Shown: positions 34,833 to 43,585 of the stretch, one piece after another
Position numbering within the stretch: the stretch's first letter is position 1
Layout of the letters: each line of letters begins with the position of its first letter
The notes under the pieces: generated by a model
What the model was told of the DNA's origin: nothing
Database searches by the model: none
Seen by the model: the letters and a program-made list of their open reading frames with translations, nothing else
From: Xanthomarina arctica
GTDB lineage: Bacteria; Bacteroidota; Bacteroidia; Flavobacteriales; Flavobacteriaceae
DNA length: 64,000 nt
Direction: 5' to 3'
NCBI RefSeq assembly: GCF_014638915.1
Contig: NZ_BMFQ01000001.1
Coordinates: 496,001-560,000 of the forward strand
Translations under genes and position numbers: made by a program

Positions 34833-34859
34833 CCTGCCAGGTTTTAAAAACCTGGCAGG
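34833..34859. repeat. Palindromic intergenic repeat after hemC-hemD
   Basis: CCTGCCAGGTTTT and its exact complement are separated by one base (13-bp arms). This belongs to the CCTGCCAGG...CCTGGCAGG palindromes common in flavobacterial intergenic DNA. No T-run follows, so it is not a canonical terminator, though it could protect mRNA ends. A further degenerate palindromic sequence (TTCCTGTAGTAAAGGGAA) lies at 34912-34929, before hemE. Confidence 0.7.
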
Positions 34860-34941
34860 TCTAAAAAGTGTCCCAATAAACACAACAATAATTGAAGTAC
34901 AATTAAAATAATTCCTGTAGTAAAGGGAATGACATAAAAAT

Positions 34942-35967
34942 ATGATTAAAAACGATTTATTTTTAAGAGCATTAAAAGGTGAAACAGTAGATCGTCCACC
35001 AGTTTGGATGATGCGTCAAGCAGGGCGTTATTTACCTGAATTCATGGCCATAAAAGAAAAATACGATTTCTTTACACGTTGCCAAACTCCAGAATTAGCT
35101 AGTGAAATTACGGTGCAGCCTATTCGTAGATATGGTATGGATGCCGCTATTTTATTTAGCGATATTTTAGTGATTCCTCAAGCCATGAACATAGAAGTGC
35201 AAATGAAACCCAATTTTGGACCTTATTTGCCAAATCCGATTCGCTCTCAAAAAGACGTCGATAACGTTATTGTACCAGATGTTACGGTAGCTTTAGATTA
35301 TGTATATCAAGCCATAAAAGCTACAAAAGAAAAATTAAACAACGAGGTTCCTTTAATTGGTTTTGCAGGTTCTCCATGGACTATTTTATGCTATTGCGTA
35401 CAAGGACAAGGAAGCAAGAACTTTGATAAAGCTAAAGAATTTTGTTTTACAAACCCTGTTGCAGCCCACCAATTACTTCAAAAAATTACCAATACCACCA
35501 TTGCTTATCTAAAAGAAAAAGTGAAAGCTGGTTGTGATGCTGTCCAAGTTTTTGATTCTTGGGGAGGCATGCTTTCTCCAGTAGATTATCAAGAATTTTC
35601 TTGGCAATATATGCAACAAATAATCGATGCTTTAAAAGATGATGCACCTGTAATTGCATTTGGAAAAGGATGTTGGTTTGCACTGGATGAGATGTCAAAA
35701 TCTGGAGCCTCAGCTTTAGGTATCGACTGGACTTGTTCGGCTAAAAATGCTCGTTATTTAACAGGTGGAAACATTACATTACAAGGAAATTTCGATCCTA
35801 CAAGATTGTTTTCTCCTCCTGCTGAAATTAAAAAAATGGTTCACCAAATGATTAACGAGTTTGGAAAAGATAAATATATCGTGAATTTAGGTCATGGAAT
35901 TTTACCTAATATTCCTTTGGACAATGCCAAAGCATTTATTGACGCTGTAAAAGAATACAAAGCTTAA
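34942..35967 (+). CDS. hemE: Uroporphyrinogen decarboxylase
   Basis: 341 residues. The substrate-binding start [15 protein letters not shown] (about 22-36), the catalytic Asp in [13 protein letters not shown], and late motifs [12 protein letters not shown] and [12 protein letters not shown] are all present. It removes four acetate carboxyl groups from uroporphyrinogen III to give coproporphyrinogen III. It lies between the fused hemCD and hemF, in pathway order apart from the GNAT gene. Confidence 0.96.
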   Translation: MIKNDLFLRALKGETVDRPPVWMMRQAGRYLPEFMAIKEKYDFFTRCQTPELASEITVQPIRRYGMDAAILFSDILVIPQAMNIEVQMKPNFGPYLPNPIRSQKDVDNVIVPDVTVALDYVYQAIKATKEKLNNEVPLIGFAGSPWTILCYCVQGQGSKNFDKAKEFCFTNPVAAHQLLQKITNTTIAYLKEKVKAGCDAVQVFDSWGGMLSPVDYQEFSWQYMQQIIDALKDDAPVIAFGKGCWFALDEMSKSGASALGIDWTCSAKNARYLTGGNITLQGNFDPTRLFSPPAEIKKMVHQMINEFGKDKYIVNLGHGILPNIPLDNAKAFIDAVKEYKA

Positions 35968-35978
35968 CAAAATGAAAA

Positions 35979-36542
35979 ATGACTTTTTCAACTGAAACAT
36001 TTAAACTTGAAGCTCTCAAACCAGAGGACGCTCCAAGTTTAAATGCTTTAATGATTTCTAATGGTAAAAATTTTCAGCAATTTTTACCTAAAACCTTAGC
36101 ACAGAATTTATCTAAAATTGATTCTGAAATTTATATTTCTAAACAGAATAAGGCCATAAAAGAACGCACCGAATTTACTTATGCTATCAAAGACATTGAA
36201 ACAAATGTTGTTGCTGGTTTAGTGCTTTTAAAAAGCATAGATTATAATTTAAAGCAAGGCGAATTTGCTTATTGCATTGGAAAAAAATTTTCAGGGAAAG
36301 GATGGATCACACAAAGTATTAATTCCTTTACAAAATTTGCTTTTGAAGAACTAGGTTTAGAAAATCTACAAATCATTATTCATGAAGCAAACACAAGTAG
36401 CGTCAATGTTGCTAAACGATGTGGTTTTACCTGGACTAAAACGCTTAAAGATGAATTTATTAATTCAGACGATATCGCTTTAGATATGGAGCTTTATGAG
36501 TTGCAATATGAAAGACAAATCGTCAACCTGCAAGGTCTTTGA
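35979..36542 (+). CDS. GNAT family N-acetyltransferase (RimJ/RimL type)
   Basis: 187 residues. The acetyl-CoA site is visible in GEFAYCIGKKFSGKGWITQSINSF (about 88-111), and the family C-terminal signature in LQIIIHEANTSSVNVAKRCGF (about 129-149). Substrate unknown. It starts 11 bases after hemE. The last codons and the TGA stop (NLQGL-stop) lie in a palindromic repeat, so the natural C-terminus may have been changed by repeat insertion. Confidence 0.9.
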   Translation: MTFSTETFKLEALKPEDAPSLNALMISNGKNFQQFLPKTLAQNLSKIDSEIYISKQNKAIKERTEFTYAIKDIETNVVAGLVLLKSIDYNLKQGEFAYCIGKKFSGKGWITQSINSFTKFAFEELGLENLQIIIHEANTSSVNVAKRCGFTWTKTLKDEFINSDDIALDMELYELQYERQIVNLQGL

Positions 36543-36547
36543 GACCT
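36533..36547. repeat. Palindromic repeat overlapping the end of the GNAT gene
   Basis: AGGTCT-TTG-AGACCT inverted repeat inside CAACCTGCAAGGTCTTTGAG, a degenerate member of the AACCTGCAAGGT-type flavobacterial repeats. The TGA stop of the GNAT gene is in the loop/right arm. Confidence 0.6.
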
Positions 36548-36592
36548 GATAAGTTTAAATAACATAAAAAACACCTTTTATTTAATACCGGA

Positions 36593-37501
36593 ATGAAAGA
36601 TAAATTTTACAAATACATCCAAGAATTACAAGATAGCATTAGCTCAAAACTCGAAACAGTAGACGGCAAAGCTAAATTTCAAGAAGACCTTTGGGAACGC
36701 CCAGAAGGTGGAGGAGGCAGAACACGTGTTATTGAAAACGGACAAGTTTTTGAAAAAGGTGGTGTTAATATTTCTGCTGTTCATGGCGAATTACCTGAAA
36801 CCATGCGAAATCATTTTGGTGTAAAAGACGCCAACTTTTTTGCTTGTGGTTTAAGTTTGGTCTTGCATCCTAAAAATCCCATGGTTCCTACAGTTCATGC
36901 TAATTGGCGCTATTTTGAAATGTACGATCTAGAAGGAAATATTGTAGATAGTTGGTTTGGTGGTGGACAAGATTTAACGCCTTATTATTTATTTGAAGAA
37001 GATGCCAAACATTTTCATCAGACTTGTAAAACAGCTTGCGATCGTCATAATACCGATTTTTACCCAAAATATAAAGCGCGTTGCGACGAATATTTTTACA
37101 ATGCCCACAGAAATGAAGGTCGAGGCATTGGAGGTCTATTTTTCGATTATTGCAAAGTTTCAGACGATATGAGTATGAAAAACTGGTTTAACTTTGTTTC
37201 AGAAGTTGGTGACAGTTTTCTAGAAGCCTACGTTCCAATTGTTGAAAAACGCAAAGATTTACCTTATACCGATGCACAACGTACATGGCAAGAAATTCGT
37301 CGTGGGCGTTATGTAGAATTCAATTTAGTTCATGATAAAGGAACCCTTTTCGGCCTTAAAACAAACGGAAGAATTGAAAGTATTCTTATGAGTTTACCAC
37401 CACATGTGCAATGGGTTTATAATCATCATCCTGAAGAAGGAAGTGAAGAAGAAAAATTGATCAAAATATTAATGAATCCAAAAGAATGGATTATTTCGTA
37501 A
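36593..37501 (+). CDS. hemF: Oxygen-dependent coproporphyrinogen III oxidase
   Basis: 302 residues. Family motifs WERPEGGGGRTRVIENG, VHANWRYFEM, WFGGGQDLTPYYLFEEDA, GIGGLFFDY and the late TLFGLKTNGRIESILMSLPP are all intact. It uses O2 to convert coproporphyrinogen III to protoporphyrinogen IX, so this pathway needs oxygen at this step; no hemN-type anaerobic enzyme is in the window. The product feeds HemJ, encoded on the other strand at 28 kb. Confidence 0.96.
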   Translation: MKDKFYKYIQELQDSISSKLETVDGKAKFQEDLWERPEGGGGRTRVIENGQVFEKGGVNISAVHGELPETMRNHFGVKDANFFACGLSLVLHPKNPMVPTVHANWRYFEMYDLEGNIVDSWFGGGQDLTPYYLFEEDAKHFHQTCKTACDRHNTDFYPKYKARCDEYFYNAHRNEGRGIGGLFFDYCKVSDDMSMKNWFNFVSEVGDSFLEAYVPIVEKRKDLPYTDAQRTWQEIRRGRYVEFNLVHDKGTLFGLKTNGRIESILMSLPPHVQWVYNHHPEEGSEEEKLIKILMNPKEWIIS

Positions 37502-37518
37502 AATTTAAATAATTAAAA

Positions 37519-39066
37519 ATGAAAACAAAATTCTCTATTTTATTATTTTTAATATCCTGTGTTTCCTTTTCTCAAATTGAAGAAAAAAAATTAGATGAAC
37601 TGATTCAAAATACGTTAAAAACTTTTGATGTTCCGGGTATGTCTGTCGGAATTATTAAAGATGGAAAAACTATTTATTCAAAAGGATTTGGCGTAAGATC
37701 TTTGAATACAAATCAAGAAATGACTGATGAAACGTTAGTCGGAATTGCATCAAATTCAAAAGGATTTACAGCAACAGCTTTAGCCATCTTAGCAGATGAA
37801 GGAAAGTTAAATTTTGATGACAAAGTATCTAAACATATACCAGAGTTTCAAATGAATGATGCTTATGTTTCGCAACAAATAACAATCAAAGATTTGATTA
37901 CTCATCGTGCTGGTCTGGGTTTAGGACAAGGGGATTTGATGTTTTTTCCAGAAGGAGGAACACTTACGGTTGATGACATTATTTATAATGTAAGATATTT
38001 AAAACCTGAAAATTCTTTTAGAAGCACTTTAGATTATAACAATATTATGTTTATTGTTGCTGGTGAAATTATTCATAGAGTTTCTGGACTTTCCTGGTCA
38101 GAATTTATAGAACAAAGAATTCTAAAACCTGTAGGAATGACTTCAAGTTATGGAAGTTATAATAACGCAAAAACTGCAAATGTTTCAAATATTATTGATG
38201 CTCATGCACCAATTGATGGCAAGGCAGTTGCTGTTCCTCACGATTGGAATGAAACCGCAAATGCTGCTGGTGGAATTATAAGTAACATTAAAGATATGAA
38301 CACTTGGGCAGAATTTTTAATGAATGGTTTTACAACAAAAGAAGGAACAAAGCTTGTTTCAGACAAACAAATTTATCAATTATGGAATCTTCAAATCGCA
38401 ACACCTGTTTCATTTAAAAATGCCTATAATTCTAATTTTGGCGGGTATGGATTAGGTTGGTTTTTAACCGATGTAGAAGGACACAAACAAGTATATCATA
38501 CTGGTGGATTAATAGGAACAGTAACACAATTTACTTTAATTCCAGATATGAAATTAGGAATTGTTATTCTTACCAATCAACAAAGTGGCGCCGCTTTTAG
38601 TACAATTACCAATACTATAAAAGACTCATATTTAGGTATTGAAGATAGAAATTGGCTAACACAGTATGACGAGAGAATGACAAAGAGGAATGCAGAATTT
38701 GAGAAAGAAAAACAAGACATTTATTCAAAATCAGATGCTTTTAAGAAAGATAAAAAAAACCAAATAAAAAATGAGCAAATTTTAGGAACTTACACCGACG
38801 ATTGGTTTGGTGATGTACTAATTTTAAACGAAGGAAATACGTTACGAATTTCTTGCAAAACATCTCCTAGATTAAAAGGTGAATTAGTTCCTTATACTTC
38901 AAATGTAATGATTGCAAAATGGGATGATAGAAGTTATGATGCCGATGTATTTGTGAATTTTCAATTCGATGAAAACGGAAAAGCTCAAGGAATGACATTA
39001 AAACCAATTTCTGATATTACTGATTTTAGTTTTGATTTTGAAGATTTAGATTTGAAGAAAAATTAA
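37519..39066 (+). CDS. Exported serine hydrolase of the beta-lactamase (class C / PBP4*) fold
   Basis: 515 residues. A signal peptide (1-19) precedes the beta-lactamase fold with SxxK in IASNSKGFTATA (about 76-79), a YxN motif in LDYNNIMF (about 173-175) and HTGG at the third site. A C-terminal domain of about 110 residues (after ~400) resembles the DUF3471-type domains found after such hydrolases (ILGTYTDDWFGDVLIL). It could be a D-amino-acid peptidase or esterase. It lies in the haem gene run only by position. Confidence 0.9.
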   Translation: MKTKFSILLFLISCVSFSQIEEKKLDELIQNTLKTFDVPGMSVGIIKDGKTIYSKGFGVRSLNTNQEMTDETLVGIASNSKGFTATALAILADEGKLNFDDKVSKHIPEFQMNDAYVSQQITIKDLITHRAGLGLGQGDLMFFPEGGTLTVDDIIYNVRYLKPENSFRSTLDYNNIMFIVAGEIIHRVSGLSWSEFIEQRILKPVGMTSSYGSYNNAKTANVSNIIDAHAPIDGKAVAVPHDWNETANAAGGIISNIKDMNTWAEFLMNGFTTKEGTKLVSDKQIYQLWNLQIATPVSFKNAYNSNFGGYGLGWFLTDVEGHKQVYHTGGLIGTVTQFTLIPDMKLGIVILTNQQSGAAFSTITNTIKDSYLGIEDRNWLTQYDERMTKRNAEFEKEKQDIYSKSDAFKKDKKNQIKNEQILGTYTDDWFGDVLILNEGNTLRISCKTSPRLKGELVPYTSNVMIAKWDDRSYDADVFVNFQFDENGKAQGMTLKPISDITDFSFDFEDLDLKKN

Positions 39067-39102
39067 TAAACCTATTACGAAATCCAATAGCCTAGGTTTA
39101 AT

Positions 39103-39492
39103 ATGACTTGTTACTGCGGAAATAATAAAACCTATAAAGCATGCTGTGAAGTCTTTCATTTAAACAAAGAAAAAACGGAAACAGCACAACAGTTAATGCG
39201 TTCTAGATATAGCGCTTTTGTATTAGCCAATGGCGATTATTTAATGCAAACCCATCATATTTCTACAAGACCTATATCAGAAAAAAAAGCGATTGTAAAA
39301 TGGGCAAAATCTGTAGAATGGATCAAACTTGAAGTTCTAGAAACAACTAAAGGTTTAGGAAATGATACCGAAGGCACAGTAACATTTAATGCTTTCTTTC
39401 ATGAAAATGGAAACGTAGACGTTATTCATGAAAAATCTGCTTTTATAAAAGAAAACGACACATGGTATTACCTAGGTTATGCCAAAAATTAG
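39103..39492 (+). CDS. YchJ-family SEC-C motif protein
   Basis: 129 residues. The N-terminus MTCYCGNNKTYKACC has the CxC...CC metal-binding pattern of SEC-C/YchJ proteins, followed by the NTF2-like part (AQQLMRSRYSAFVLANGDYLMQTHH ... GTVTFNAFFHENG ... HEKSAFIKENDTWYYLG). Function of the family is not known; a zinc site is likely. It is 6 bases upstream of hemB, so the two are probably co-transcribed. Confidence 0.9.
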   Translation: MTCYCGNNKTYKACCEVFHLNKEKTETAQQLMRSRYSAFVLANGDYLMQTHHISTRPISEKKAIVKWAKSVEWIKLEVLETTKGLGNDTEGTVTFNAFFHENGNVDVIHEKSAFIKENDTWYYLGYAKN

Positions 39493-39498
39493 AAAATT

Positions 39499-40491
39499 AT
39501 GTATCCTATTAAAAGAAACCGAAGACTAAGAACAAACGAAGCTATTAGAAGCTTAGTTCGTGAAACCATCATCTCTCCAAACGATTTTTTAGTCCCACTT
39601 TTTGTGGTTGAAGGAAAAGGTGTCAAAGAAGAAATAGCTTCCATGCCAAACTATTATCGTTTCAGTTTAGACTTGCTTGAAAAGGAAGTCAAAGAACTCT
39701 GGAAACTGGGTTTAAAATCGGTTTTACTTTTTGTAAAAGTACCAGATAATTTAAAAGACAATGCTGGAAAAGAAGCTGTAAATCCAAAAGGTTTGATGCA
39801 ACGAGCTATTAAAACGGTTAAAAATGCCTGTCCAGATATGTTAGTCATGACAGATGTGGCTATGGATCCATATTCAAAATATGGCCACGATGGCATTATA
39901 GAAAATGGCATTGTTTTAAATGATGAAAGTGTCGATTTACTTACCGAAATGAGCTTATCTCACGCCCAAGCTGGGGCCGATTTTGTTGCTCCAAGCGATA
40001 TGATGGACGGTCGAATATTAAGCATACGTGAAGCTTTTGAAGACGAAGGCTTTTTCAACACCGGAATCATGAGTTATTCTGCTAAATATGCTTCTGCTTT
40101 TTATGGTCCTTTTCGCGATGCCTTAGATTCTGCTCCTGTAGATTTAAAGAATATTCCAAAAGACAAAAAAACCTATCAAATGGATTATGCTAACCGTTTT
40201 GAAGCTCTTAAAGAAACCGAAATGGATATTTACGAAGGTGCAGATATCGTGATGGTAAAACCAGGTTTATGCTATTTAGATATAGTTCGAGAAATAAAAA
40301 ACGAAGTTGATGTACCAGTTGCTGTTTATCAAGTTTCTGGAGAATATGCCATGCTTAAAGCCGCGGTAGAAAAAGGTTGGTTAGACCATGACGCAGTTAT
40401 GATGGAACAAATTACAGCTATGAAACGAGCTGGAGCAGACATAATAGCTTCCTATTTTGCTAAAGATGTGGCGAAATTATTAAACAAATAA
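39499..40491 (+). CDS. hemB: Delta-aminolevulinic acid dehydratase (porphobilinogen synthase)
   Basis: 330 residues. Substrate lysines lie in FYGPFRDA-adjacent MSYSAKYASAFYGPFRDALDS (about K200) and VMVKPGLCYLD (about K253). The regular metal-binding Cys triad (DVCxCxYTxHGHCG) is replaced by TDVAMDPYSKYGHDGI, the cysteine-free, magnesium-type pattern. It joins two aminolevulinate molecules into porphobilinogen. It is the last gene of the haem run and is followed by a terminator. Confidence 0.95.
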   Translation: MYPIKRNRRLRTNEAIRSLVRETIISPNDFLVPLFVVEGKGVKEEIASMPNYYRFSLDLLEKEVKELWKLGLKSVLLFVKVPDNLKDNAGKEAVNPKGLMQRAIKTVKNACPDMLVMTDVAMDPYSKYGHDGIIENGIVLNDESVDLLTEMSLSHAQAGADFVAPSDMMDGRILSIREAFEDEGFFNTGIMSYSAKYASAFYGPFRDALDSAPVDLKNIPKDKKTYQMDYANRFEALKETEMDIYEGADIVMVKPGLCYLDIVREIKNEVDVPVAVYQVSGEYAMLKAAVEKGWLDHDAVMMEQITAMKRAGADIIASYFAKDVAKLLNK

Positions 40492-40511
40492 AATCACCTA
40501 TAATAAAACAC

Positions 40512-40551
40512 AAAAGACTTCTTATCTTTTAAAGATTTGAGGTCTTTTTTT
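40512..40551 (+). terminator. Terminator after hemB
   Basis: AAAAGACTTC pairs with GAGGTCTTTT (one G-T pair), with a second inner AT-rich hairpin, followed by more T. It ends the rightward haem run and faces the convergent histidine kinase gene. Confidence 0.7.
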
Positions 40552-40566
40552 ATTTTTAAATAAAAA

Positions 40567-41604
40567 TTAAGCTGGAATAGAAACCACAAATTTAGCACCT
40601 TTACCTTGACCCTCACTAAAAGGCTCAATAGTACCAGCGTGTTTCTCTACAATTTTTTTAGTTAAATAGAGCCCTAAGCCTGTTGTTGGCTCGCCACTAG
40701 TCCCTAAATGACCTGGTACGAATTTACTAAATAGGGTGTCTTTGGTTCTTTCATTAAAACCCGTCCCTTGATCTTGTATGATAATTTGCACTGAATTTTT
40801 ATCTGAAATTTCTGAAATATGTATTTCCCCATTTTTTTCAGAAAACTTAATTGCATTATTCAACAAGTTTTCAAAAACCTGTTTCATACCTAAGGAATGA
40901 CCGTGTAGTTTTACATGTTCCGGGATGGTGTTAATAACGGACAAATGTTTTACTTCAATGCGTTTTTTATAATCGTAAATAATTTTATTGATCATGCTCG
41001 AAACCGGTATAGATTCAAAATTCTTATACCCAATCTCTATATGTTTAGCCTTTAAAGCTTTCAGCATTTCTTCAAGAAATTTAAGTTGTTTGGTAACAAT
41101 CTCACTCAATAAACTCAAGTTTTCTGCACGTTGTTCCGGATCATCCCCATCATCATTTAAAAAAGTGATTATATCTAGAGATTGTAGAATGGGAGTTCTT
41201 AAATCGTGAGAAATCAACTCGATAATATCTTGTTTTTCCTTATCTACCTCATCCAAACATTCTATGGTATATTGAATATTCTTCAACATTTCCCCAACCT
41301 CATCCGTATAAGTAATTGGCAAGTCTGGAACGACATCATGATCTACAAATTCTTTCAAAGCTACTTCTCCTTTTATAATGGGGCTTAGAAGCGCATTTAG
41401 AATTTTCAAAGTCAATGCTGTGGCGCCAAGTGTCAATACTAGGGTAATTATAATGAAGGTAGTCGTTGAAATCGAAGTCGAAAAAAGCGCAAATAATATA
41501 ATACCCAATAATGGAATATGAATACCCAAAAAAGCTATGAAAAGAAATTTGTAAGAATATTTTTTCAGAAAGGGTATCTGAGAAAGAGAATGATAGATTT
41601 TCAT
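40567..41604 (-). CDS. Membrane sensor histidine kinase
   Basis: 345 residues from the ATG at 41604; an in-frame TTG 21 bases upstream is less likely. Two membrane helices (about 17-38 and 44-65) are joined by only a few residues, so there is no periplasmic sensor domain. A HAMP-like segment precedes the phosphoacceptor region ELISHDLRTPILQSLD (His about 140). N box LLNNAIKFSEKNG, IIQDQGTGF and GLGLYLTKKI are intact. No response regulator is adjacent. Confidence 0.92.
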   Translation of the reverse strand: MKIYHSLSQIPFLKKYSYKFLFIAFLGIHIPLLGIILFALFSTSISTTTFIIITLVLTLGATALTLKILNALLSPIIKGEVALKEFVDHDVVPDLPITYTDEVGEMLKNIQYTIECLDEVDKEKQDIIELISHDLRTPILQSLDIITFLNDDGDDPEQRAENLSLLSEIVTKQLKFLEEMLKALKAKHIEIGYKNFESIPVSSMINKIIYDYKKRIEVKHLSVINTIPEHVKLHGHSLGMKQVFENLLNNAIKFSEKNGEIHISEISDKNSVQIIIQDQGTGFNERTKDTLFSKFVPGHLGTSGEPTTGLGLYLTKKIVEKHAGTIEPFSEGQGKGAKFVVSIPA

Positions 41605-41944
41605 GTTTAATAAATTTGATGTCAACTTTATTATTTAAGCAATATGATGTTTATTTTAGTCAATCATAGCCAAATTTTGTTAATTTCAGGACATTGAAAT
41701 CAAACTATTCTGTATAAATTTAAACGACTTTACTATTCATGATATGGCATTCAATTTTGATCTGCCCTTATTTCTGACATTACAAAAAACAATAAAATTA
41801 AGTACATAGATTGCCTGTAATGAAATTGTTTTTAACTCTTTTAGAAATAATGGATTAATGAAATATAGCTTGTTAAAATTCTTCTTAGCATAGAGTCAAA
41901 CTCTTATAATATCCTTAAATTAGCAGGATATAAAACACACATCA
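41605..41944. other. Divergent intergenic region between the kinase and the CorC-like gene
   Basis: About 340 AT-rich bases. Neither direction shows an exact TAnnTTTG box, and no dyad, repeat or small gene stood out. Confidence 0.5.
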
Positions 41945-43039
41945 ATGAGCACACTCCTTTTATGGGCAACCGTTTCTATATTTTTTTCATTTCTATGTTC
42001 CATTCTGGAAGCCGTTTTACTAAGCGTTACTCCAACCTTTATTAATGTGAAAAAGCAAGAAAACAAAGAGTATGCTTTCAAATTAGAAACTCTTAAAGCC
42101 GATGTTGATCAACCTTTAATTGCCATTCTTACCCTAAATACGATTGCACATACCTTAGGCGCTATGATGGTTGGTATTGAAGCTGAAAAATTACCTTATA
42201 AAATAGAGATCTTCGGAATAAATACAGTGGGTATTGTATCGGCTATCATGACTTTGCTTATTTTAGTTCTTTCTGAAATTATACCTAAAACAATAGGTGC
42301 ATCACATTGGAAATCCTTAGCCGGGTTTACTGCAACAACTCTTAATGTTTTAATATTTCCTTTAAAATATACGGGTATTTTATGGCTATTAAGACTCACA
42401 ACCAAACTTATTGGAGGTAGCGGACATGGCAGTGTTTTAAGTCGTGAAGATTTTCATGCCATGACCAACATCGCTGAGGAAGAAGGTGTTTTTCAAGAAT
42501 CTGAATCTAAAGTTATTAGAAACCTGTTAACTTTTAAAGAAGTCCTTGCAAAAGATGTCATGACGCCTCGAACCATCATGTCTATTGAAGATGAAAACCA
42601 AACTGTTGAAAGTTTCTTCAAAAAAAATGCCAATATTAAATTCTCCAGAATTCCTGTTTTCACGAACAACCCAGATAATATTACTGGCTTGGTTTTAAAA
42701 GACGAGGTATTTAAAGAAATGGCTTTTGGAAATGGAAGCAAATTACTTACAGATATTAAGAGAAACATCATTATTATCAACAGAAGCATGCCAATTCCAC
42801 GTTTGTTTGAGCAATTGGTTGAAAGTAAAAATCACATGGCTTTAATTGTAGATGAATACGGCTCAGTAAGTGGTCTTGTTACTATGGAAGATGTTATTGA
42901 AACTCTTCTCGGTTTAGAGATTATGGACGAAAGTGACGATGTTCCAGATTTACAGCTTTTGGCTAGAAAAAGTTGGGAAGCACGTGCCAAACGTCTTGGA
43001 TTAATTAATGATGAAGAAGAGGAAGACCCTGAAATCTAA
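41945..43039 (+). CDS. CNNM/CorC-like membrane protein (DUF21 plus CBS pair)
   Basis: 364 residues. The DUF21/CNNM membrane domain (about 1-170, four helices) includes the conserved ILSEIIPKTIGASHW. It is followed by the hinge region AEEEGVFQESESKVIRNLL and two CBS domains (about 200-340; MTPRTIMSIEDENQTVESFF, ALIVDEYGSVSGLVTMEDVIETLLG). The usual CorC C-terminal domain is missing. Homologues act in magnesium or other cation efflux. Its stop overlaps the start of the ogt-like gene by one base. Confidence 0.92.
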   Translation: MSTLLLWATVSIFFSFLCSILEAVLLSVTPTFINVKKQENKEYAFKLETLKADVDQPLIAILTLNTIAHTLGAMMVGIEAEKLPYKIEIFGINTVGIVSAIMTLLILVLSEIIPKTIGASHWKSLAGFTATTLNVLIFPLKYTGILWLLRLTTKLIGGSGHGSVLSREDFHAMTNIAEEEGVFQESESKVIRNLLTFKEVLAKDVMTPRTIMSIEDENQTVESFFKKNANIKFSRIPVFTNNPDNITGLVLKDEVFKEMAFGNGSKLLTDIKRNIIIINRSMPIPRLFEQLVESKNHMALIVDEYGSVSGLVTMEDVIETLLGLEIMDESDDVPDLQLLARKSWEARAKRLGLINDEEEEDPEI

Positions 43040-43512
43040 TGGAAGACTGTATCATTAATTCTCCTTTAGGTTTTACCAAAATAACTGGTGACGACGATGG
43101 TATTTCATCAATCACCGTTTTAAATTCTGAAGAGAAAATTACAGATATTATTCCAGAATGTCTTCAAGATTGTGTTTATCAGCTCAACGAATATTTCGAT
43201 GGTCAAAGAAAACATTTTGACCTGCAATTAAATCCTCAAGGTACAGATTTCCAAAGAAAAGTTTGGGATGCACTATTAACCATTCCTTCTGGTAAAACAT
43301 TTTCATATCTAGAACTCTCTAGACAATTAGGTGATGTAAAAGCGATTCGTGCGGTTGCAAATGCTAATGGAAAAAATCCTCTATGGATTGTAGTGCCTTG
43401 TCATCGTGTTATTGGTAGCGATGGAAGTCTTACGGGTTATGCTGGAGGTCTACACAGAAAACAATGGTTGCTGGAGCATGAAAGTCCTTTCAAACAACAA
43501 TCCTTGTTTTAA
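43039..43512 (+). CDS. ogt: Methylated-DNA--protein-cysteine methyltransferase
   Basis: 157 residues, the Ogt size without an Ada domain. The active-site motif IVVPCHRVIGSDGSLTGYAGG holds the acceptor C121; AIRAVANANGKNP and FQRKVWDALLTIPSGKTFSY are further family blocks including the helix-turn-helix. It transfers alkyl groups from O6-alkylguanine in DNA to its own Cys and is used up in the reaction. It is coupled to the CNNM-like gene by a one-base overlap. Confidence 0.95.
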   Translation: MEDCIINSPLGFTKITGDDDGISSITVLNSEEKITDIIPECLQDCVYQLNEYFDGQRKHFDLQLNPQGTDFQRKVWDALLTIPSGKTFSYLELSRQLGDVKAIRAVANANGKNPLWIVVPCHRVIGSDGSLTGYAGGLHRKQWLLEHESPFKQQSLF

Positions 43513-43585
43513 TTAAAGGTCTGATTTTCTTTAATATTTCATATTCAACTAAAAAACATATCTTTAGTTTTTTAAATTTAAATAC

